A stretch of 64,000 bases of DNA from JBBSTY01 sp038235385 (GTDB lineage: Bacteria > Actinomycetota > Acidimicrobiia > Acidimicrobiales > Acidimicrobilacustridaceae): NCBI GenBank assembly GCA_038235385.1, contig JBBSTY010000002.1, positions 9,218-73,217 on the forward strand, given 5' to 3'. Below the pieces are notes generated by a model. It saw only the letters and a list, made by a program, of their open reading frames with translations, was not told the DNA's origin and did no database searches. Below are positions 55,587 to 64,000 of the stretch, one piece after another. Within the stretch, counting starts at the first letter, position 1. The number at the start of each line of letters is the position of its first letter. Both the position numbers and the translations under genes were made by a program.

Positions 55587-57038
55587 CTACCGCTGCGCCG
55601 CCTCGAGGGTTCGGACCGCATCGCGGTGACGCAGGGTCGAGGCGCGCAGGGCGGTCTCGGGGTCGACGCCGACGCCTCGGGCCAGGTCGACCGCGCTGAA
55701 GAGCAGCTCGCCGATGAGCTCGGTCGTGACCACCTCGTCGTCGGGGCCCCTCGCCGATCCTGGTGCCCCGTGGGCGTGCAGGCGGTCGAGCAGCTCGGCC
55801 AGCGGCACGATCGCCGGGATGTCGGCGATGCCGGCGGTGCCCTCGCCCACGGTGGAGCCGGCGCCGAGCGCCTCGGACTTCTTCTGCACCTTGAGCGCGT
55901 AGAGGAGCGAGGGCAGCGTCGGCGGGATCCCGTCGAACACCGACGCACGGCCCTTCTCGGCCTTCTTGAGATCCTCCCAGTTGGCGGCGACCTGCTCGGC
56001 ATCGTCGGCGCTGGTCTGGGCGAACACGTGGGGGTGCCGGCTGTGGAGCTTGTCGTGCACGCCGCGTGCCACGTCGGCCAGGGTGAACTGGCCCTCCTCG
56101 GCGGCGAGGGTGGCGTGGAAGACGATCTGGAAGAGCAGGTCGCCGAGCTCCTCCTCGAGGTGATCGAACCCCTCACCGGCCTCGACGTCGAGCCCCTCGA
56201 GCGCGTCGAGGACCTCGTAGGCCTCCTCGAGCAGGTGCCGTTCGAGCGACGCGTGGGTCTGCTCGCGATCCCACGGGCACTCGCGGCGCAGGGTGGCGAC
56301 CAGCTCGGCGAAGCGCTGCACCTCCATCGCCACCGGCGCGGCGTAGGCGGGGATCCACACCGAGGTGAGGTGGTCCGGCTCGATGACGCGATCGAGATCG
56401 TCCCAGGCGACGGTGACGATGTGCTCGTCGGCGAGACCCAACCGCTGGACCACGGTGACCTGCAGGTCGGCCGGGACGAGACCGCCGGCGAGCGGGCTGC
56501 GGGTGTCCATCGCCTCGCCGATCGCCAGCTTGATCGAAGACAGCACATCGACCGAGTCGCACTGCGCCACCAGGAGCGGGCCTCGCTCCCCCGCCGCGTC
56601 GGTCTCGAACCGATGACCATCGATCACGCGAACGCCCACCGAGATCGGGTCGACCCCGAGCCTCGCCCAGGCCAGGTCGAGGAACGACAGGGCCGGGAGC
56701 ACCTCGGTGACGACCCGAGGATCGGCCAGCAGGAGCTCGACGGTCCGCTCGGCCACCACCGGCGAACCGGGAACGGCGTAGAGGACCGATCCCGAGGCCC
56801 TCGCCGCCTCGACGAGCCGCTCGACGATCGTCGGGTACACCTCGTCGATCGACGTGGCGGACTCGTAGACGTCGTCGAAGCTGGTGGCGTCCGCCACCGC
56901 CACCGCCGCCGGATGGCGGGTGGTCCGGACGAAGCGCCGCGGGGTCGCGTCCAACGCGGCGAGCGCCCCCGCCGTCAGGAGATCCGGTCCGGCCGGGCCG
57001 AGCCCGACCACCGTGACCGTGGGCAGGTCCGGGTTCAT
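55587..57038 (-). CDS. mazG: MazG-family nucleotide pyrophosphohydrolase with N-terminal tetrapyrrole-methylase-like domain
   Basis: 483 residues, YabN-like architecture. N-terminal ~215 residues: SAM-methylase-like fold (VTVVGLGPAGPDLLTAGALAAL, YAVPGSPVVAERTVELLL). C-terminal MazG: ECPWDREQTHASLERHLLEEAYEVLDAL and HLEEELGDLLFQIVFHATLA with the EExxE and D metal ligands, followed by a second, shorter MazG-like segment. It hydrolyses (d)NTPs to NMPs. The gene upstream, a parvulin lipoprotein, ends inside its start (ATGA). Confidence 0.9.
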   Translation of the reverse strand: MNPDLPTVTVVGLGPAGPDLLTAGALAALDATPRRFVRTTRHPAAVAVADATSFDDVYESATSIDEVYPTIVERLVEAARASGSVLYAVPGSPVVAERTVELLLADPRVVTEVLPALSFLDLAWARLGVDPISVGVRVIDGHRFETDAAGERGPLLVAQCDSVDVLSSIKLAIGEAMDTRSPLAGGLVPADLQVTVVQRLGLADEHIVTVAWDDLDRVIEPDHLTSVWIPAYAAPVAMEVQRFAELVATLRRECPWDREQTHASLERHLLEEAYEVLDALEGLDVEAGEGFDHLEEELGDLLFQIVFHATLAAEEGQFTLADVARGVHDKLHSRHPHVFAQTSADDAEQVAANWEDLKKAEKGRASVFDGIPPTLPSLLYALKVQKKSEALGAGSTVGEGTAGIADIPAIVPLAELLDRLHAHGAPGSARGPDDEVVTTELIGELLFSAVDLARGVGVDPETALRASTLRHRDAVRTLEAAQR

Positions 57039-58354
57039 GGCGCGCTCGTCGTGGTCGAGGCGATCGACGGCAACGGCACCGCCAGGGAGGTCGGCGTGGA
57101 CGGCGGCGCCGGCGTGAGGTCGTCGGACGGGTTGGCCGGATCCTCGGGGCTCAGGTCGAGGTCGGCGGCGTCGATCGCGCCGACCGCCTTGACGAGCCCG
57201 TTCGCCGCATCCCAGGTGCCCGCTCCGGCGTCGACCGTGACGGTCGCCCCGCGAGTCGCCTCGCGCAGCCATCCCTGCAGCGCCTCGGCGCTCTGCGCTT
57301 CGACCGCGGCCATCAGGTCGTCGCGCATCTCGTCGAACGTCAGCGTCCGCCGGTCGGTGACGAGGATCAGGTGGTAGCCGTACTCCGACCGGACCGGCAG
57401 GCCGACCACGCCGACCTCCTGGGTCCAGACGGCATCGTCGAACGCCGCCGAGTACCGACCCCGGGGCTGGCAGCCCAGATCCCCGCCCGACGCCCGGGTG
57501 GGGATGTCGTCGCTCACCTCGGACGCGACGGTGGCGAAGTCCTCCCCGGCGGTCAGGCGGGCGCTGATGGGCAGGGTCGCCGCCAAGGCAGCCTCGTACT
57601 CGTCCTCGGTGGGCCCGATCGGCGCGCCCGTGGTCGGATCGAGCTGTCCGGAACCCGCCTGGACGAGGATGTGGCGGACGCAGGCCTGGGTGGCGCTCGT
57701 GTCGATGATCCGGTCGTAGAGCTGGCGGAGCTGATCGTCGCCCGTGATGGCCGTGGTGAGGTCGGCCTGGAGCACCTGCAGGTTGGCCACACCGTCGATC
57801 AGCACCTGGCGGTAGCTGCCGAAGGCGTCGAGCACGGCCCGGCCGTCGACCGACGGGACCGAGCCGTCGACGGCGGGAGCCGAACTGCCGGGCGAGCCAT
57901 CGCCGGGCGAGCCGTCCACGGGGGGAACGTCGGTGGGGGTGGCGTCACCTGACGCCAGCCCGGCGACGATCGTCGCGATCGCCTTCTCGCGATCCTCATC
58001 GGTGACGGTCAGACCGCGCTCGGCCACCTCGGCCTCCGCGAGTTGGAACGTGACGCGCTCGTTCAGGAACTCGGCGACGAACTCGGGGTCGAACTCGTTG
58101 GTTCCGGCGCGCATCACTCGGAAGGGTTCGCCGTTGGCCGACCGGGCGGCGATGTACCCGTCGTTGTCGGCGATCTGTTGGAGCTGGTCGCTGAACGTCT
58201 CCCGACCGAGGGTCCACCCGTTGACCGTGAGGACGTCGCCCCCACCGAGCGAGCACGCCGACAGGGCGAGGGTCGCCACGGCGAGCGTCAGCGCGACGAG
58301 TCGCCGGTACCGCGAGGTGCAGCGGGGGAACGGCGGATGCGGTGGAGGGGGCAC
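57035..58354 (-). CDS. Parvulin-type peptidyl-prolyl isomerase lipoprotein (SurA/PrsA-like) 1
   Basis: 439 residues. Signal with lipobox ALSAC (about residue 34), a SurA N-terminal helical region (ETFSDQLQQIADNDGYIAAR), a low-complexity insert of Pro/Asp/Gly/Ser (~135-170), then a parvulin domain: CVRHILVQAGSGQ, DFATVASEVSDDIPTRASGGDLGCQPRG, VGVVGLPVRSEYGYHLILV. A Ser/Thr/Pro tail follows. Extracytoplasmic folding factor. GTG start; no clear Shine-Dalgarno. Confidence 0.82.
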   Translation of the reverse strand: MPPPPHPPFPRCTSRYRRLVALTLAVATLALSACSLGGGDVLTVNGWTLGRETFSDQLQQIADNDGYIAARSANGEPFRVMRAGTNEFDPEFVAEFLNERVTFQLAEAEVAERGLTVTDEDREKAIATIVAGLASGDATPTDVPPVDGSPGDGSPGSSAPAVDGSVPSVDGRAVLDAFGSYRQVLIDGVANLQVLQADLTTAITGDDQLRQLYDRIIDTSATQACVRHILVQAGSGQLDPTTGAPIGPTEDEYEAALAATLPISARLTAGEDFATVASEVSDDIPTRASGGDLGCQPRGRYSAAFDDAVWTQEVGVVGLPVRSEYGYHLILVTDRRTLTFDEMRDDLMAAVEAQSAEALQGWLREATRGATVTVDAGAGTWDAANGLVKAVGAIDAADLDLSPEDPANPSDDLTPAPPSTPTSLAVPLPSIASTTTSAP

Positions 58355-58382
58355 AGAGGGGGGTCGCCGGCGGACCGGCGGG

Positions 58383-59501
58383 TCAGGAGCCGGTGGGGGC
58401 CAGCTGCGACGGATCGATGGTGAGGCCGCCCGACCCGGTGGGGTCGACCCCGGCCAGCACCGACGTGGGCACCGTCGGGGTGGCCGCGCCCTCGGGCGGG
58501 ACGACCTGCGCGTTGGCCGGGTCCCAGGTGCCGAAGCGGGGATCCACGCTCACATCCGCGTCCTTCGCACGATCGAGGAGCCAGTTGCCGATCAACCGCT
58601 GGCCGAGTTGGGACAGCACGGCCTCGACCGCCTGGTCCTCGACGTCCTCGTAGGGCGGGGGCTCGGAGTCCGGGGTGCGTGAATCCACCCGGGTGATGAG
58701 GTAGCCCCCCTCGATCTTGGTGGGGGCGGAGAGCTGGCCCGGTGTTGCCGCCTCGACGAGCGGGACGACCTCGGTCGGGAACGCGCTGATCGGCTGGCAG
58801 CCGAAGTCGCCGCCCGGCAGCTCCTCGTCGATGATCGACACCTCGGCGGACACGGTGGCGAAGTCCTCGGTGGCGAGCCGGGCGACGACCGCCTCGGCCT
58901 CGGCTCGGGCGACCTCGTACTCGGCGTCGGTGGGAGGCGCGGTGGCGTTGCGCAGGTCGCCGGCGGGCACGAGGATGAAGTGGGCGCAGGTCTTGCCCGG
59001 CGTGATCAGGCTGTCCTTGTTGTCCTCGTAGAGCTGGCGGGCGGCCTGGTCGATGTCGATCGCGCCCGACTCGGCACCGTCGAGCGCCAGGCGCCGGCTC
59101 AACGCCGTGATGTTCGCCTGGATCTCGATCTGGTCGGCCGACGGCGCCGCGGGCTGACCCGACTGGGACGACTGCTGCTGGATCGCCGCCTCGGCCTGGT
59201 CGCGGTCGTCCTGGGTGACGACGACACCCTTGTCGACCAGACCCTGCGTCAGGAGCTCCTCTTGGATCTGGTTCGTCATGAACGTGGCCAGCGCCGAGGT
59301 CTGGATCCGATCCGTGGTGGTGGTGGTCGAACTGGCCGACGCCCCCTGATCGGATGCGAACGCGGCATAGAAGTCGTCGACGCTCATGGAGACGTCGTTC
59401 ACCTGCCACGCGGGCCCCGCGAAGGTGGAACATGCGCCGACGACCAGGGTGGTCGAGACCACCAGCACGGCGAGGATGAGGGCGCGCGACACGTTTCTCA
59501 C
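58383..59501 (-). CDS. Parvulin-type peptidyl-prolyl isomerase lipoprotein (SurA/PrsA-like) 2
   Basis: 372 residues. Signal peptide ALILAVLVVSTTLVVGAC with lipobox Cys. SurA N-domain (SVDDFYAAFASDQG, QIQEELLTQGLVDKGVVVTQDDRDQA), and a parvulin domain with TCAHFILVPAGD, DFATVSAEVSIIDEELPGGDFGCQP and SAPTKIEGGYLITRVDSRTP. It is a divergent tandem paralogue of the gene downstream (29 bases apart). The GTG at 59501 is chosen to give a normal signal peptide; GTG59492 is also possible. Confidence 0.8.
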   Translation of the reverse strand: MRNVSRALILAVLVVSTTLVVGACSTFAGPAWQVNDVSMSVDDFYAAFASDQGASASSTTTTTDRIQTSALATFMTNQIQEELLTQGLVDKGVVVTQDDRDQAEAAIQQQSSQSGQPAAPSADQIEIQANITALSRRLALDGAESGAIDIDQAARQLYEDNKDSLITPGKTCAHFILVPAGDLRNATAPPTDAEYEVARAEAEAVVARLATEDFATVSAEVSIIDEELPGGDFGCQPISAFPTEVVPLVEAATPGQLSAPTKIEGGYLITRVDSRTPDSEPPPYEDVEDQAVEAVLSQLGQRLIGNWLLDRAKDADVSVDPRFGTWDPANAQVVPPEGAATPTVPTSVLAGVDPTGSGGLTIDPSQLAPTGS

Positions 59502-59541
59502 AAGGTCGCTCAGCCTAGGAGTGCCCGCGCGCCGGCACCAG

Positions 59542-62500
59542 TCAACCCGATGCCGAATCGGGCTGCGCCTCGACGGGGAGGAGGTCACGGAGGGCGTCGA
59601 GGATGATGCCCGCCGCGGCATCGGCCTTCTTGATCGGCAGCTGCAGCTGGCCGGCCTCGCTCTTGTAGATCGCTCCCTTGTAGAGGCGATCGAGCCGGAT
59701 GGTCTTGCTGGTGGGCAGCGCGATCGGCGAGATCCTGGCCACGTACCTCGGTCCGCCGAACCCACCCGCTCCACCGCTCCCCGTGGTGACGGTGACCTCG
59801 CGGATCCCGGTGCGGACGCACTCGGCGCGCAGGCGGGCGACGGTGAGCAGCGCGGCGGCACGGTCGGGCACCGGTCCGTATCGGTCGATCCACTCCGCCT
59901 CGATGTCGTCGACCTCCTGCTCGGACTGCACCGACGCGAGACGGCGGTAGGCCTCGAGCCGAGGCTCCTCCTTCTCGATGTAGTCCTTCGGCAGGTGGGC
60001 GTCGAGCGGGAGCTCGATCTTGATCTCGGCCGGTTCGCGGCGCGGCTCGCCCTTGAGCTCGGCCACCGCTTCGGTGACCATCTGGCAGTACAGGTCGTAC
60101 CCCACCGCCGCGATGTGCCCCGACTGCCCGACCCCGAGGAGGTTGCCCGCGCCGCGGATCTCGAGGTCGCGCATGGCGATCTTGAACCCCGAGCCGAGCT
60201 CGGTGGCCTCACCGATGGTCTTCAGCCGCTCGTAGGCCTCTTCGGTGAGCGACTGGTCCGGTGGGAAGAAGAGGTACGCGTAGGCCCGCTGGCCGGAGCG
60301 ACCGACCCGCCCGCGGAGCTGGTGGAGCTGGCCCAGACCGAGCCGATCGGCGCGGTCGACCACCAGGGTGTTCACCGTCGGCATGTCGATGCCCGACTCG
60401 ATGATCGTCGTGCACACGAGCACGTCGAACTCACCCTCCCAGAAGTCGAGCACCACCTGTTCGAGCATGCTCTCGTCCATCTGGCCGTGCGCGATCGCCA
60501 CGCGCGCCTCGGGCACGAGGTCACGCAGCTCCCCGGCGACCTTCTCGATGTCCTGCACGCGGTTGTGCACGAAGAACACCTGTCCCTCGCGGAGCAGCTC
60601 GCGACGGATGGCTTCGGCCACGGCCCGTTCGTCGTACTCGCCGACGTAGGTGAGGATCGGCTGGCGTTCGGCCGGTGCGGTGTTCAGGAGCGTGAGGTCG
60701 CGGATCCCGGTGAGGCTCATCTCGAGCGTCCGGGGGATGGGGGTGGCGGTGAGCGTCAGGACATCGACGTCGGCCTTGAACTGCTTGATCTGCTCCTTGG
60801 AGGACACCCCGAAGCGCTGCTCCTCGTCGACGACGAGCAGACCCAGGTCCTTGAAGGCGATGTCCTGGGAGAGCAGGCGGTGGGTGCCGATCACGACATC
60901 CACCTCGCCTTCCCGGACGCCCGCGACCACGCTCCGGGCCTGGGCCGGGGTGAGGAAGCGCGACAGGACCTCGACCCGCAGCGGGAACCCGGCGAAGCGA
61001 TCGCTGAAGGTCTGGAAGTGCTGCTGGGCGAGCAGCGTGGTGGGGACCAGCACGGCCACCTGCTTGCCGTCCTGCACCGCCTTGAACGCCGCCCGGATCG
61101 CCACCTCGGTCTTGCCGAAGCCCACGTCACCGATGACCAGGCGGTCCATGGGCGCCTCGGCCTCCATGTCGCCCTTGATGTCGGCGACCGCCTTCACCTG
61201 ATCGATGGTCGGCTCGAACGCGAAGCCGTCCTCCATGTCGGTCTGCCAGGGGGTGTCGGGACCGAACGCGAACCCCTTGGCGTTCACGCGGGACTGGTAG
61301 AGCACGATGAGCTCCTGGGCGACCTCCACGACCGCCGAGCGCACCTTGGCCTTGGCCTTGTTCCAGTCCGAGCCACCCAACCGCGACAGCGACGGCGAGT
61401 CGCCGCCGGTGTAGTGGCGCACGGCATCGATCTGGTCCGAGGGGATGTAGAGCTTGTCGTCGCCGCGGTACTCGAGCAGCAGGTAGTCGCGCTCGACGCC
61501 ACCGATCGCCCGCTTGACCATGCCGGCGTACCGCCCGACACCATGTTGGAAGTGCACCACGTAGCTGCCGGGTTTGAGGTCGTCGAACGCCCCCTGGCTG
61601 GCCTGCTTCCGGGGGCGGGCCCGGCGGTGGGCCCGACGGCGGCCCGTGATGTCGGCTTCGGCCAGGACGGCCAGCTTGACGCTGGGCAGGATGAACCCCC
61701 GCTCGAGGGGCGCGACCGTGATCACCCCACCGGGCCGCGTGAGATCGGCGGCGCCGTCGAGATCGAGGGGGAAGGCGAAGCCCTGCTCGTTGAGGAGGTG
61801 GTCGAGACGACCTGCCGATCCGGCCCCATCGGCCCCCACGATCACGCGGAACCCGTCGTCGAGCAGATCGCGGAGCTGGCGCACGAGCTGCTCGCCGTCG
61901 CCGACCACTGGGTTCCAACCGGCTGAGGCGACGGTCGCGACGTCGGGCGATTCGGGCACCGCAGCGACGGTCCACACCGGCACCGAGGTGTCGGCGAGCA
62001 ACCGCTCGAAGGGCACGTGCAGGCGCGGGAAGCCGTCGGCATCGCCGTCGTCGGCGATCGCTCCCCAGGTGCGGGCGAGCGTGGCGGCGAGGTCGGCCTC
62101 CTCGGCCAGGATGTCGGCGGCGCGGTCGCGCAGCCGGCGGGGTTCCACCAGCAGCACGTGCGCCTCGTCCGGGAGCACATCGAAGAGCACTCGCTCGTCG
62201 CCCTCGGTGAGCCACGGCAACCAGGACTCCATGCCGTCGAAGGTCAGACCCTCCGACAGCCGCTCCCACTGCTCCCGGCCCCACGGCTGGGAGGCGATGA
62301 GCGCCTCGGCCCGGCGACGGACGTCGTCGGTGGTGAGCAGCTCGCGACACGGGAACAGATCGACCCGATCGATGTCGACCGTGGCTCGCTGGTCGTTCAC
62401 CGCGAACTCGGTGAGCCGGTCGACCTCGTCGCCCCACAGGTCGATGCGGATCGGCGCGTCGGCCGTGGAGGGGAACACGTCGACGATCGAGCCGCGCACC

Positions 62501-63057
62501 GCGACCTCGCCCCGATGCTCCACCTGGTACTCCCGCCGGTAGCCGGAGCGGACGAGCTGATCCACGAGTGCCACCGGGTCGAGCTGGTCTCCCGGGCGCA
62601 CCACCACGGGCTCCACCTCGTCGGAATGGGGTCCGAGCCGTTGCACGAGCGCCCGGGCCGGCGCCACGATCACCTGCGGGCCCCGCTCGCTGCTCCCCGG
62701 ACCCACCTGGCCGCCATCGACCGGCTGACGAAGGCGCCACAGGGTGCGGAGGCGCTTGCCCATGGTCTCGATCGACGGGCTCACCCGCTCGAACGGCAGC
62801 GTCTCCCACGCGCCGAACAGGTCGACGTGCTCCTCGCCGAGGTAGGCGCCGACGTCTCGGACGAGCCGCTCGGCGTCGAGGGTGGTGGGCGTCGCCACCA
62901 CGATCGGGTGGCGACTCGAGATCCGGGCCAGCGCGGCGACGACGATGGCCCGGGCCGGTTCGGGGACGGCCAGCACGGCGGTGGATCGGCCGAGCACGTG
63001 GCCGAGCGCGGGCTCGTCGACGAGGAGGCCGGCGAGGACGTGGAGGTTGTCGGCCAC
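59542..63057 (-). CDS. mfd: Transcription-repair coupling factor Mfd
   Basis: 1171 residues, full length. UvrB-homology N-terminal modules (~1-350), RNA polymerase-interacting CarD-like domain (~495-560: SYVVHFQHGVGRYAGM and LYIPSDQIDAVRHY), translocase motor with Walker A GDVGFGKTEVAIRAAFK (~642), VVDEEQRFGV (~744), GTHRLL and LRGRVGRSGQRAYAYL (~917), and the C-terminal TRCF domain. It removes stalled RNA polymerase and recruits UvrA. A GTG start with GGAG upstream. The 183 bases before it show no gene. Confidence 0.96.
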   Translation of the reverse strand: MADNLHVLAGLLVDEPALGHVLGRSTAVLAVPEPARAIVVAALARISSRHPIVVATPTTLDAERLVRDVGAYLGEEHVDLFGAWETLPFERVSPSIETMGKRLRTLWRLRQPVDGGQVGPGSSERGPQVIVAPARALVQRLGPHSDEVEPVVVRPGDQLDPVALVDQLVRSGYRREYQVEHRGEVAVRGSIVDVFPSTADAPIRIDLWGDEVDRLTEFAVNDQRATVDIDRVDLFPCRELLTTDDVRRRAEALIASQPWGREQWERLSEGLTFDGMESWLPWLTEGDERVLFDVLPDEAHVLLVEPRRLRDRAADILAEEADLAATLARTWGAIADDGDADGFPRLHVPFERLLADTSVPVWTVAAVPESPDVATVASAGWNPVVGDGEQLVRQLRDLLDDGFRVIVGADGAGSAGRLDHLLNEQGFAFPLDLDGAADLTRPGGVITVAPLERGFILPSVKLAVLAEADITGRRRAHRRARPRKQASQGAFDDLKPGSYVVHFQHGVGRYAGMVKRAIGGVERDYLLLEYRGDDKLYIPSDQIDAVRHYTGGDSPSLSRLGGSDWNKAKAKVRSAVVEVAQELIVLYQSRVNAKGFAFGPDTPWQTDMEDGFAFEPTIDQVKAVADIKGDMEAEAPMDRLVIGDVGFGKTEVAIRAAFKAVQDGKQVAVLVPTTLLAQQHFQTFSDRFAGFPLRVEVLSRFLTPAQARSVVAGVREGEVDVVIGTHRLLSQDIAFKDLGLLVVDEEQRFGVSSKEQIKQFKADVDVLTLTATPIPRTLEMSLTGIRDLTLLNTAPAERQPILTYVGEYDERAVAEAIRRELLREGQVFFVHNRVQDIEKVAGELRDLVPEARVAIAHGQMDESMLEQVVLDFWEGEFDVLVCTTIIESGIDMPTVNTLVVDRADRLGLGQLHQLRGRVGRSGQRAYAYLFFPPDQSLTEEAYERLKTIGEATELGSGFKIAMRDLEIRGAGNLLGVGQSGHIAAVGYDLYCQMVTEAVAELKGEPRREPAEIKIELPLDAHLPKDYIEKEEPRLEAYRRLASVQSEQEVDDIEAEWIDRYGPVPDRAAALLTVARLRAECVRTGIREVTVTTGSGGAGGFGGPRYVARISPIALPTSKTIRLDRLYKGAIYKSEAGQLQLPIKKADAAAGIILDALRDLLPVEAQPDSASG

Positions 63058-63240
63058 AGGTGCTCCAGATCGGCGATCACGGGTGCGAGGGCGCGAACCC
63101 GCGGCGAACTCCGGCTCGCAAGGAGTCGGGCGGGGGGTTCGATTCGCTCGGGGCGTTCACCCTATCGGCGAGGTACGACGTCAGAACCCGTCAGGGGTCA
63201 CGAACCGGGGTGGGTCCCGATGACGTGATGGTGGGGCGGA

Positions 63241-63867
63241 TCAGCCGGGCGCACCGAGGTCGGTGCTGTTGAACCGCGCCATCGCCGCCTCGGGACCATC
63301 GGCCACGATGACCTCCACGGCGTCGGCCGCGACCTCCACGACCTGGTCCAGCACGGCCCGATCGGCCTTGCCGACGCGCCGGAGGACGTGATCGGCGCCT
63401 CGCTCCTTCGACGGCGGCTTGCCGACGCCGATGCGGATGCGGACGAAGTCCACGTCGTGGAGGTGCGCCTTGATCGACCGCAGGCCGTTGTGGCCGGCGA
63501 GGCCGCCGCCGATCTTGACCTTCACCTTGCCGACCGGGATGTCGAGCTCGTCCTGCACGATGACGAGCCGGTGCAGGTCCTCGATGCCGAACCGGCGCAC
63601 GAGCGGCGCCACCGAGAGTCCCGAGTCGTTCATGTACGTCTGCGGCTGAGCCAGCGCGACGCGGTGGCCGTCGATGTGCACCTCGTCGACGAGCGCTCGC
63701 TCCTTGCCCTTGCGCAGGCGCCCGCGGTGGCGGTCGGCGAGCACCTCGACGACCTCGAAGCCGACGTTGTGGCGCGACCGCTCGTACTCGGCACCGGGGT
63801 TGCCGAGGCCGACCACGAGCAGGTCCGCCGGTGTTCCCCGGCGCGGGGCGTCGGTGCGTCGTCTCAT
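63241..63867 (-). CDS. pth: Peptidyl-tRNA hydrolase
   Basis: 208 residues. LLVVGLGNPGAEYERSRHNVGFEVVE (Asn and catalytic His), LAQPQTYMNDSG, VIVQDELDIPVGKVKVKIGGGLAGHNGLRSI (Asp and Asn). It frees tRNA from dropped-off peptidyl-tRNA. A GTG immediately upstream (63870) is an alternative start. Order rplY-pth-mfd is conserved in actinobacteria. Confidence 0.95.
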   Translation of the reverse strand: MRRRTDAPRRGTPADLLVVGLGNPGAEYERSRHNVGFEVVEVLADRHRGRLRKGKERALVDEVHIDGHRVALAQPQTYMNDSGLSVAPLVRRFGIEDLHRLVIVQDELDIPVGKVKVKIGGGLAGHNGLRSIKAHLHDVDFVRIRIGVGKPPSKERGADHVLRRVGKADRAVLDQVVEVAADAVEVIVADGPEAAMARFNSTDLGAPG

Positions 63868-63920
63868 CACCGGATGGTCTCCTCACCGTGGGCCGGACGA
63901 CAGGTCCGGCGACCTCGGTC

Positions 63921-63955
63921 TCGGGCCCGAACGGGCCGCGGCCCGAGGGGCCCGA
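63921..63955 (-). terminator. Strong GC hairpin after the rplY-like gene
   Basis: TCGGGCCC (63921-63928) pairs with GGGCCCGA (63948-63955), and between them CGGGCCGCGGCCCG is itself a perfect palindrome. The structure begins at the base after the stop codon of the partial gene on the minus strand. No U-tract is seen, so it may attenuate rather than fully terminate transcription into pth. Confidence 0.5.
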
Positions 63956-64000
63956 TCAACCCTCGGAAGCGGCTCCGTCGTCGGACGAGTCGCCCGCGGC
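63956..64000 (-). CDS. rplY: C-terminal end of a probable 50S ribosomal protein L25/Ctc (cut by window edge)
   Basis: Only the last 14 codons and the TGA are present; the encoded tail is AAGDSSDDGAASEG. An acidic, Ala/Glu/Ser-rich C-terminal tail directly upstream of pth is typical of actinobacterial L25/Ctc. The identity rests on position and tail composition, not on any conserved domain. Confidence 0.5.
   Translation of the reverse strand, partial: AAGDSSDDGAASEG

Noticed and set aside
63058..63240. Repeated GTCAG elements between pth and mfd as a fourth regulon site
   Set aside because: GTCAGAACCCGTCAG is a direct, not inverted, repeat and does not match CTGAC-N5-GTCAG.

Overview
The window is very GC-rich DNA from an actinobacterium. 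Enolase followed by a DivIC/FtsB-like gene, the rplY-pth-mfd-...-mazG order at the right edge, a CoxDEFG-type accessory cluster, many acyl-CoA genes and start codons sitting directly behind TAnnnT boxes together suggest the class Acidimicrobiia (an Ilumatobacter/Iamia-like lineage). The class assignment is inferred from gene order and protein character; no marker search was possible.

Left edge (1-7982): the end of an integrated mobile element. It holds the C-terminal half of a TraA/TrwC-type conjugative relaxase-helicase, then a tight two-gene unit (a protein kinase-like domain fused to an ORC/CDC6-like P-loop ATPase, followed by an unrecognised 367-residue protein). Facing them is a chain of overlapping genes, tyrosine integrase -> 67-residue ORF -> DruA/DUF4338 protein. 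The integrase lies against the 3' end of tRNA-Leu(UAA), the likely attachment site. The two-gene unit is the best candidate in the window for an undescribed conflict (anti-phage) system, with druA as a possible third part.

Chromosomal backbone: 8034-14961 carries a RecB/Cas4-like nuclease, an MFS exporter, an acyltransferase, an epimerase, a crotonase and small regulators. 15021-23960 is a molybdenum-hydroxylase (CoxS, CoxM) and accessory (MoxR/CoxD, VWA/CoxE, two XdhC/CoxF-type proteins, MocA-like, CoxG) region that has no catalytic large subunit. 24073-25781 is divIC/ftsB-eno. 26-31 kb has a CAP lipoprotein, an SF2 helicase, an aldehyde dehydrogenase and a class III aminotransferase.

31.4-50.7 kb is lipid and acyl-CoA catabolism: patatin, thiolase, a ketosynthase-DUF35 fusion, amidohydrolase, two CaiB-type CoA-transferases, TetR, a Baeyer-Villiger monooxygenase fused in frame to an SDR, a WS/DGAT-like protein, two acyl-CoA dehydrogenases and two MaoC-type hydratases. 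Three promoters in this region carry the same palindrome, CTGAC-N5-GTCAG, suggesting one TetR-type regulon.

50.7-54.1 kb pairs a GH65 phosphorylase with a beta-phosphoglucomutase-like HAD protein (disaccharide phosphorolysis). 54.2-64 kb holds a TauE/SafE transporter, a small protein, MazG, two parvulin-type lipoprotein foldases, Mfd, Pth and the last codons of what is probably rplY. At least six genes or small ORFs start exactly six bases after a TAnnnT box, which points to common leaderless transcription.
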